This document shows, piece by piece, positions 1 through 4,526 of a stretch of DNA of 5,401 bases. Source of the stretch: Pseudomonadota bacterium (lineage in GTDB: Bacteria; Pseudomonadota; Alphaproteobacteria; Acetobacterales; Acetobacteraceae). The notes under the pieces were generated by a model. It did no database searches. It saw nothing but the letters and a program-made list of their open reading frames with translations, and was not told where the DNA came from. Location of the stretch: NCBI GenBank assembly GCA_021826485.1, contig JAKAZX010000293.1, forward strand, positions 1 to 5,401. The letters run 5' to 3'. Positions within the stretch are counted from its first letter, which is position 1, and the number at the start of each line of letters is the position of its first letter. The translations under genes and the position numbers were made by a program.

Positions 1-504
1 GCCGAACAGCGCGAGCGCGATGCCGACGCTGCCAAGGATGAAATACTTCCACGCCGCCTCGATCGCCTCATGCGTTCGGTAGATGCCGACCATCACCACG
101 GTGGACAGTGTGGCCACCTCCACCGCCACCCACATCAGGCCGATGTTGTTGGACACCAGCGCCAGGGTCATGCCCAGCATCATCACCTGATAGATGGCGT
201 GATAGAACCGCAGATAGGGCGGCGTCAGGCGCTGCGTCTCCAGCTCGTGGCCGATATAGCTGGCGCTGAAGATGCTGGTGGTGAAGCCGATGAACGCGGA
301 CAGCACGATGAACACCACATTCAGGTCGTCCACCAGCAGCAGCGGCCCGGCCGGCGGACGCTCCGTCAGCAGCAGCAGCGCGAAGCCGAAGCTGATGAGG
401 CTGACTGCGACATTGACGCGCGCCGACAGCCGGTAGTCGGCAATCGCGGCCAGCAGCAGCGCACCCAGCAGCGGCGTGGCCAGCAGCCCGAACAGCGCGG
501 TCAT
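1..504 (-). CDS. hyfF: Hydrogenase-4 subunit HyfF, proton-conducting membrane subunit (N-terminal part, cut by window edge)
   Basis: This is the first 168 codons of an antiporter-like membrane subunit of the NuoN/NuoM/HyfF type; the reading frame is open to the left edge. The family forms one of the proton channels of hydrogenase-4/formate-hydrogenlyase-like complexes in the inner membrane. Visible are hydrophobic helices at about residues 3-22, 29-46, 57-77, 105-122 and 124-141, and the diagnostic run WVAVEVATLSTVVMVGIYRT (125-144). Glu129 matches the conserved channel glutamate of transmembrane helix 5 in NuoL/M/N. Lys153, in EAAWKYFILGSVG, matches the conserved lysine of the next helix. 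E. coli HyfF is about 526 residues, so roughly a third is seen. The ATG overlaps the hyfE stop as ATGA, and GGGGTG lies 8-9 bases upstream as a weak ribosome binding site. The KYFILGSVG run and the position after hyfE favour HyfF over HyfD or NuoN. Confidence 0.93.
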   Translation of the reverse strand, partial: MTALFGLLATPLLGALLLAAIADYRLSARVNVAVSLISFGFALLLLTERPPAGPLLLVDDLNVVFIVLSAFIGFTTSIFSASYIGHELETQRLTPPYLRFYHAIYQVMMLGMTLALVSNNIGLMWVAVEVATLSTVVMVGIYRTHEAIEAAWKYFILGSVGIALALFG

Positions 505-1163
505 CGGCGTTCACCCCGGAACTGGTCGAGCGCGCGGACATCGACCGTGTCGAAGCGCTCGCGGATGCGGAACAGAAAGACGCCGATCACCAGGAAGGCG
601 ATGAGCACGGAAAAGGCGATGCTGATCTCCACCACCAGCGGCATTCCCCGTGCTGCCGCGGCCGCCAGGTCGATCCCGTTTTCCAGCGACAGGAAAGCCG
701 CGACCTGGCTGACCGCATTGCGCCGCGTGACCATCATCAGCAGCCCGAGCAGCACGACGGACAATGCGAGCGCGATATCCTCCCGCGTCACCGGATCGAC
801 ATGCGCGGTGACCGGCAGCATGACCTCCAGCGACAGCGCGACGAGGCCGATGCCGGCCAGCATGGTCGGTCCGATCCCGCTGATGACCTCGATCTCCCGA
901 TGAATGCCGAGTCGGCGGATGATGCGGCGCAGCGCCATCGGGATCGCCACCGCCTTGAAGCCGAGCGTGATCGCCGCCGTCACATACAGCTCCGGCACGC
1001 CCTGCACATGCGCCTGCCAGGCAACCGCGGCGGCGAGCACGCCGGCGTGCAGTGCCAGCATGTCGAGCACCGCCGGCAGGCGTACTTGATAGAGCATCAG
1101 GAAGCTCACCAGCACCAGCAGTCCGGCGAGCGCATTGGCGATGTCGAAGGTGAGCGTGCTCAT
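501..1163 (-). CDS. hyfE: Hydrogenase-4 subunit HyfE (NuoK-like membrane subunit)
   Basis: A 220-residue integral membrane protein, close to E. coli HyfE (216). HyfE proteins belong to the membrane arm of hydrogenase-4-like complexes. Their C-terminal half resembles complex I NuoK, and they supply buried glutamates to the proton path. Predicted helices lie at about residues 9-25, 31-50, 60-77, 98-117, 129-146 and 177-198. NuoK-like signatures are RRNAVSQVAAFLSLENGIDL (147-166), with Glu161 in a helix, and VVEISIAFSVLIAFLVIGVF (177-196), with Glu179. These correspond to the paired membrane glutamates of NuoK. The charged tail (FRIRERFDTVDVRALDQF) is typical of HyfE. The start ATG shares one base with the hyfC TGA (TGATG) and the stop overlaps hyfF ATG (ATGA), which implies coupled translation. 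The upstream ribosome binding site is weak (GGAT). It follows hyfC directly, where E. coli has hyfD. Confidence 0.94.
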   Translation of the reverse strand: MSTLTFDIANALAGLLVLVSFLMLYQVRLPAVLDMLALHAGVLAAAVAWQAHVQGVPELYVTAAITLGFKAVAIPMALRRIIRRLGIHREIEVISGIGPTMLAGIGLVALSLEVMLPVTAHVDPVTREDIALALSVVLLGLLMMVTRRNAVSQVAAFLSLENGIDLAAAAARGMPLVVEISIAFSVLIAFLVIGVFLFRIRERFDTVDVRALDQFRGERR

Positions 1164-2113
1164 CACATATCCGGCGCGACATACAGCAGCAGCGTGGCCA
1201 GCAGGCCCAGCATCAACGCCGCACCCAGCAGCCCCGGCAGCCGGAACACCCGCATCTTGGCAATCGCGGTCTCGAACGTCGCCAGCGCCACGCCGGCGGC
1301 GGCAAGCTTGCCGGCATAGCTCGTCAGCCCTAGCAGATAGCCGCCGATGCCGTCCGCGCCGCGCACCATGCCGAACGGCAGGAAAATGCAGGCGATCACG
1401 GACAGGCTGAGCAGCAGTTTCAGCGCCGCGGCCAACTCGATCATGGCGAGGTGCCGGGCCGAGTATTCCAGCACCATCGCCTCGTGCACCATCGTCAGTT
1501 CCAGGTGGGTTGCCGGGTTGTCCACCGGGATGCGCGCGTTTTCCGCCAGCGCCACGATAAGGAACGCGAACAGCGCGAGCGCCAGCGAAACGTGCAGGCC
1601 GGCGGCCGGCGACAACATGAAGGCGGCGATGGTCGAAAGCTGTGTCGATCCGGCGATCAGCGCCAGCGTGATGACGATCATCAGCATCGCCGGCTCCGCC
1701 ATCGAGGCGATCATCACCTCCCGGCTCGCGCCGATGCCGCCGAAGCTGGTGCCGATGTCCATGCCCGCCAGCGCCAGCAGGAATCGCGCCGCACCCAGCA
1801 GCGCGGTGATCGCGATCAGGTCGCCGGTCCAGGAAAACAGCAGCCCGGTCGCGAAGGTCGGCACCAGCGCGGCGCCGACCCAGGTGAGGGCAAAGATCAG
1901 ATAGGGCGCGGTGCGGAACAGCCACGACGCGTTGTCCGCGATGACCGCCTCCTTGCCCAGCAGGCGGACGAGGTCGCGATACGGTTGCAGCAGCGGCGGG
2001 CCACGACGGCGCTGCAACCGCGCCTTCACCTTGCGGACCCACCCGGTCAGCAGCGGCGCCGCCAGCAGCACCAGCGCCATCTGTGCAGCCTGGACCAGCA
2101 GCGGCGCGATCAC
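1163..2113 (-). CDS. hyfC: Hydrogenase-4 subunit HyfC (NuoH-like membrane anchor)
   Basis: A 316-residue NuoH/HycD/HyfC-type protein that anchors the hydrophilic hydrogenase module to the membrane arm and, by analogy with NuoH, conveys redox energy to the proton channels. The family hallmark RRRGPPLLQPYRDLVRLLGK (35-54) follows the first helix and corresponds to the NuoH RxGP...QPxxDxxKL signature. A second conserved stretch, GIGASREVMIASMAEP, lies at 126-141. A third, ENARIPVDNPATHLELTMVH (191-210) followed by Glu211 and Glu216, is the glutamate-rich loop of the family. About eight helices are predicted. The GTG at 2113 is chosen because it overlaps the hyfB stop as GTGA and because recognisable homology starts there. 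Another GTG two codons upstream (2119) is possible. The frame stays open much further upstream but only as a shadow of hyfB. No clear ribosome binding site is seen, consistent with coupling to hyfB. Confidence 0.94.
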   Translation of the reverse strand: MIAPLLVQAAQMALVLLAAPLLTGWVRKVKARLQRRRGPPLLQPYRDLVRLLGKEAVIADNASWLFRTAPYLIFALTWVGAALVPTFATGLLFSWTGDLIAITALLGAARFLLALAGMDIGTSFGGIGASREVMIASMAEPAMLMIVITLALIAGSTQLSTIAAFMLSPAAGLHVSLALALFAFLIVALAENARIPVDNPATHLELTMVHEAMVLEYSARHLAMIELAAALKLLLSLSVIACIFLPFGMVRGADGIGGYLLGLTSYAGKLAAAGVALATFETAIAKMRVFRLPGLLGAALMLGLLATLLLYVAPDM

Positions 2114-4098
2114 TGCCACAGCGCAATCGCCAGCAGCAGCGCGACCAGCGCGATGAACACGAACGCAAGATAGCGGCGGATGGTCAGAAATTGCAGCCGG
2201 TTCATCACGTCGGCCAGCCGCAGCACAAGGCTGCCGACCGGTGCGTACAGGATCTCCCACAGCGGATCGGGCAGGTGCTTTTCGATGCGCGCTGGCGCGA
2301 CGCTGCCCGGCGGCGGCAGCTCCACCGTCTCGCGCGCCCCGAAGAGCGGTGCGGCGAACACCCGGCGCAGCGGCTGCGCGAAGCTGTCGCCGCCATATTG
2401 CGCCGCCGCCGGCAGGTCCGGAAAGCCGCAGTCCCAGGCCGGCGCGCGCCGCAGGTCGTGCGAGGCGAAACGGTGCACCGCGCGCACGGTCAGCCACGTT
2501 GCGGCGGCGATGAAGGCGAAGATCAGCAGCCCGTTATAGGAACTGCGCGCCGCCGCGACCGGAATCAGCGTCAGCCAGGGCTGCGCGAGCTGCGTCGGCA
2601 TCCGCGCGCCGAGCAGCGCATTCGTGACCGGCGCGATCAGGTCGATCAGCGCCCCCGGCAGCACGCCCGCGAGCAGACAGAGCATGGCGAGGCCCAGCAT
2701 GGCCGATTGCGCCAGACGGCCCGGGTCGGCCGCTGTCGCGGTCGCGGCGCTGCGCGCGCGGCCCAGGAAGCTGACCCCGAACAGCTTGACGAAGCAGGCA
2801 CCGGCCAGCGCCGCGGCGAGCGCGAGCAGCGCCCCGTCGGTCGGGATCATGACCTTCAGCCCCCATTGCGGCAGATCGGGACGGAGCATGATCGCCTGCA
2901 GGGTGAGCCATTCGGACACGAAGCCGTTCAGCGGCGGCAGCGCTGCGATGGCCGCGCAGCCGACCAGCACGGCAAATCCGGTGCGCGGCATCCGGTGCAG
3001 CAGCCCGCCCAGCCCGTCCATCTCGCGCAGCCCGGTCGCGTGCAGCACGGTGCCAGCGCCGAAGAACAGCAGGCTTTTCATCATCGCGTGGTTGAACACG
3101 TGCAGCAGCGCGGCAGTCAGCGCCAGCGCCGCGCCGGCCGCATAGCCGGCCGAACGGAACGCCATCGCAAGGCCCAGGCCGATGCAGATGATGCCGATGT
3201 TCTCGACTGTGCTGTACGCCAGCAGCCGCTTCAGATCGCCCTGCATCAGCGCGTACAAAATGCCCAGCACCGCGGTCGCGCCGCCGAGCGCGAGCAGCAC
3301 CACCGCACTCCACCACGGCGTCGCGCCCAGCAGGTCAAACCCGATGCGGATGAAGGCGTACAGAGCAACCTTGGTCATCACCCCGCTCATCAGCGCGGAG
3401 ACGTGGCTGGGCGCGGCGGGATGCGCGAGCGGCAGCCAGGCGTGCAGCGGCACGATGCCCGCCTTGGCGCCGGCGCCGAACAGCGCCAGCATCAGCGCGA
3501 TGCCGGCCGCCGCGCCGGCCGGCGGCGCCGCGCGCATGGCGGCAAACGTGTAGTGTCCCCCGGTTCCGGCGAGCAGCCCGAACGCGAACAGCAGGGCGAG
3601 TGCGGACAGGCCCGCCATCAGCAGATAGACCAGGCCGGCGCGCAGATTTCCGCTCTCCCGGTGGTGCGCGATCACCAGCGCCCAGGAGGCGAGCGACATC
3701 AACTCCCACGCGAACAGGAATGTCAGCGCGTCGTCGGCCAGCACCACCAGGTCGAGGCCGGCGAGAAACGCCGGGTAGAACGGCAGCACCCGCTCAGGCG
3801 CCGTTTCATGCCTCGCATCGTCCAGCGCGAACAGGCTCGCCGCCGCCGCCCCCAGATTGACCACCAGCAGGAAGAACGCCGCCAGCGCATCCAGCCGCAG
3901 ATGCACGCCGATCCATGGCAGGCCGAGCGGCAGCACCACCGCGCCCGGCGCGGCCAGCAGCGCCCCCAGGGCTGCCAGCACGGCGGCGCCGAGGCTCATG
4001 CCATAGACGATCCCCCACCCGTCCGGCCGGCGCGCCCGCAGCGCCCCGGCGACGGCGGCGGCCAGCTTGGCCAGCAGGGCAAGCAGCAGCAGGCTCAT
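2110..4098 (-). CDS. hyfB: Hydrogenase-4 subunit HyfB (NuoL-like proton-conducting subunit)
   Basis: A full-length 662-residue antiporter-like subunit, comparable with E. coli HyfB (672) and HycC (608). It is expected to form the large proton channel of a complex I-related hydrogenase membrane arm. Family residues are intact: FAWELMSLASW (129-139) with channel Glu132; GAKAGIVPLHAWLPLAHPAA (210-229) with Lys212; Lys243 in SGVMTKVALYAF; GDLKRLLAYSTVENIGI (287-303) with Lys290; LLHVFNHAMMKSLLFFGAGT (331-350) with His333, His337 and Lys341; and ALPPLNGFVSEW (386-397) with Glu396. The C-terminal 150 residues carry WDCGFP (555-560) and QYGGDSFAQPLRRVF (567-581), which mark HyfB/HycC rather than NuoL, and end in a last helix at about 642-660. 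The ATG overlaps the upstream regulator gene as ATGA. The stop overlaps hyfC as GTGA. No ferredoxin-like hyfA lies upstream. MrpA/MnhD-type antiporters are the main alternative, but the C-terminus and neighbours argue against that. Confidence 0.95.
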   Translation of the reverse strand: MSLLLLALLAKLAAAVAGALRARRPDGWGIVYGMSLGAAVLAALGALLAAPGAVVLPLGLPWIGVHLRLDALAAFFLLVVNLGAAAASLFALDDARHETAPERVLPFYPAFLAGLDLVVLADDALTFLFAWELMSLASWALVIAHHRESGNLRAGLVYLLMAGLSALALLFAFGLLAGTGGHYTFAAMRAAPPAGAAAGIALMLALFGAGAKAGIVPLHAWLPLAHPAAPSHVSALMSGVMTKVALYAFIRIGFDLLGATPWWSAVVLLALGGATAVLGILYALMQGDLKRLLAYSTVENIGIICIGLGLAMAFRSAGYAAGAALALTAALLHVFNHAMMKSLLFFGAGTVLHATGLREMDGLGGLLHRMPRTGFAVLVGCAAIAALPPLNGFVSEWLTLQAIMLRPDLPQWGLKVMIPTDGALLALAAALAGACFVKLFGVSFLGRARSAATATAADPGRLAQSAMLGLAMLCLLAGVLPGALIDLIAPVTNALLGARMPTQLAQPWLTLIPVAAARSSYNGLLIFAFIAAATWLTVRAVHRFASHDLRRAPAWDCGFPDLPAAAQYGGDSFAQPLRRVFAAPLFGARETVELPPPGSVAPARIEKHLPDPLWEILYAPVGSLVLRLADVMNRLQFLTIRRYLAFVFIALVALLLAIALWQ

Positions 4099-4349
4099 GC
4101 GCCCCGCCCCGTCAGGCGGACGCCGCGGCCGCCGCCCTGGCTCGCCGCCCCCTCCCCGATCAGTTCGATCCCGGCGTCGTGCAGGGCGGCGATCAGCTTG
4201 GTCAGGCTTTCGATATTCCCGCGAATCACCGCGCCGCTGGCTTCCATGCGCTGGATGGTCGGCAGCGACAGCCCGGACAGTTCGGCCAGTTGCCGCTGGT
4301 CGATCTGCAACAGGGCCCGTGCCGCCCGCATCTGACCGGCCGATATCAT
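4095..4349 (-). CDS. Small XRE-family helix-turn-helix transcriptional regulator, first gene of the hyf operon
   Basis: An 84-residue DNA-binding protein of the XRE/Cro-CI type. The opening MISAGQMRAARALL matches the usual start of a common alphaproteobacterial family (MITPxQxRAARALL), which supports the ATG at 4349 over Met7. The helix-turn-helix covers about residues 17-39 (DQRQLAELSGLSLPTIQRME): helix 2 is QRQLAELSG and the recognition helix is LPTIQRMEAS. A further helix (about 45-60) and the tail GGGRGVRL follow, also typical of this family. No sensory or ligand-binding domain is present. It most likely autoregulates and controls the downstream hyfBCEF genes, because its TGA overlaps the hyfB ATG (ATGA) and both appear to be read from one promoter. 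The target signal is unknown. An antitoxin role is possible for such small proteins, but no toxin gene adjoins it. Confidence 0.85.
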   Translation of the reverse strand: MISAGQMRAARALLQIDQRQLAELSGLSLPTIQRMEASGAVIRGNIESLTKLIAALHDAGIELIGEGAASQGGGRGVRLTGRGA

Positions 4350-4363
4350 GTTTAGTATATCAT
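4343..4363. repeat. Direct repeat ATATCAT x2 spanning the regulator start codon
   Basis: The plus strand has ATATCAT at 4343-4349 and again at 4357-4363, a 14-base period. Read on the minus strand these are two copies of ATGATAT, and the ATG in the second copy is the regulator start codon. An imperfect inverted pair, GATAT (4342-4346) and ATATC (4357-4361), overlaps them. The stretch is conspicuously AT-rich for this GC-rich window. It could be part of an autoregulatory operator, or simply an AT-rich promoter-proximal region. Confidence 0.3.
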
Positions 4364-4366
4364 TAT

Positions 4367-4381
4367 CCAGTGTTGGACTGG
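4367..4381. promoter_or_regulatory. Inverted repeat over the predicted hyf operon start point, candidate operator
   Basis: CCAGT-N5-ACTGG is a perfect 5-base inverted repeat. It overlaps a second symmetry, TCCA-N4-TGGA (4366-4377). It sits just downstream of the candidate -10 element and across the predicted transcription start, a usual place for a repressor site. The small XRE protein encoded next door is the natural candidate ligand. That link is inference from position only. Confidence 0.35.
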
Positions 4382-4384
4382 CAG

Positions 4385-4413
4385 TTTATACGCTCTGAAC
4401 AGGCATTCTGCAA
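4385..4413 (-). promoter_or_regulatory. Candidate sigma70-type promoter for the XRE-hyfBCEF operon
   Basis: On the minus strand, TTGCAG (4413-4408) and TATAAA (4390-4385) are separated by exactly 17 bases. The -10 hexamer matches 5 of 6 consensus bases and the -35 matches 3 of 6, keeping TTG. Predicted initiation near 4378 gives a leader of about 29 bases before the ATG at 4349, with no good ribosome binding site. The start would fall inside the palindrome at 4367-4381. Two more -10-like hexamers lie closer to the gene (GATAAT at 4367-4362 and TATACT at 4359-4354) but lack -35 partners and would leave almost no leader. Confidence 0.45.
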
Positions 4414-4426
4414 GTCCATACGGCAG

Positions 4427-4440
4427 CGTCGCCGGCGACG
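4427..4440. promoter_or_regulatory. Perfect 14-bp palindrome in the divergent intergenic region
   Basis: CGTCGCCGGCGACG equals its own reverse complement over all 14 bases, with no spacer. It lies four bases from a second palindrome (4445-4460). In GC-rich DNA short GC palindromes do arise by chance, so this is weaker than its AT-containing neighbour. It is not followed by a T tract, so it is not a typical terminator. Confidence 0.25.
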
Positions 4441-4444
4441 GAAG

Positions 4445-4460
4445 ATTGGCACTTGCCAAT
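4445..4460. promoter_or_regulatory. Near-perfect 16-bp palindrome, candidate regulator binding site
   Basis: ATTGGCA-CT-TGCCAAT has 7-base arms that are exact reverse complements around a 2-base centre. The centre is too short for an RNA hairpin loop, so a dimeric DNA-binding protein is the better reading. Its core TTGGC-N4-GCCAA has the spacing of Crp/Fnr-family sites (TTGAT-N4-ATCAA), but the inner bases differ from the FNR consensus. It lies 66 bases upstream of the rightward gene start and about 95 bases upstream of the regulator start, so it could serve either direction. Confidence 0.4.
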
Positions 4461-4471
4461 GTGCACGCCAC

Positions 4472-4503
4472 CGCCAGCCAACCGCCCGGCAGGCAGGCTG
4501 GCG
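4472..4503 (+). promoter_or_regulatory. Hairpin upstream of the DUF347 gene
   Basis: CGCCAGCC (4472-4479) and GGCTGGCG (4496-4503) can pair as an 8-bp GC-rich stem with a 16-base loop. In the loop, GCC (4484-4486) and GGC (4492-4494) could pair further. The stem ends 12 bases before the AGGGA ribosome binding site, so in the leader RNA it could affect translation. No recognised riboswitch class was identified. Confidence 0.3.
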
Positions 4504-4515
4504 CGCCGATTTCGC

Positions 4516-4520
4516 AGGGA
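4516..4520 (+). promoter_or_regulatory. Ribosome binding site of the DUF347 membrane protein gene
   Basis: AGGGA ends six bases before the ATG at 4527, which is good Shine-Dalgarno spacing. It supports that ATG as the start, ahead of the in-frame ATG codons further downstream. Confidence 0.7.
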
Positions 4521-4526
4521 ATCCCC

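Noticed and set aside
501..2168. Minus-strand 555-codon open frame reading through the hyfC region into hyfE
   Set aside because: Only its last 220 codons, from the ATG at 1163, are HyfE. The upstream part is an Arg/Gly/Ala-rich shadow of hyfC in another frame, not a fusion.
1163..2497. Longer version of hyfC starting at 2497
   Set aside because: The extra 128 residues are an out-of-frame shadow of hyfB with no membrane or family features. HyfC homology begins at the GTG overlapping the hyfB stop.
1..4098. Complex I (nuo) or Mrp antiporter operon
   Set aside because: HyfE, the HyfB C-terminal WDCG and SFAQP segments, and the B-C-E-F order fit hydrogenase-4-like clusters. The nuo order and the small Mrp subunits are absent.
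2083..4335. Very long plus-strand open frame (750 codons) opposite hyfB
   Set aside because: The translation is dominated by Arg, Gln and His with no domain pattern, as expected from the antisense of a high-GC gene. The minus-strand frame has clear HyfB motifs throughout.
4332..4361. Possible plus-strand promoter CTGACC-N18-TATATC for the DUF347 gene
   Set aside because: Both hexamers match only 4 of 6, the -35 lies inside the regulator coding region, and AT-rich hexamers are expected in this island. It is too weak to annotate.
4446..4464. Sigma54 (-24/-12) promoter suggested by TGGCAC followed by TTGCC
   Set aside because: The GG and GC elements are not 12 bases apart: the GC at 4463-4464 is three bases too far and the TTGC at 4453-4456 too close. 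The stretch is better explained as a palindrome.
4427..4503. Rho-independent terminator from the GC palindromes
   Set aside because: No T run follows on either strand, and the flanking genes diverge, so no transcript is expected to end here.
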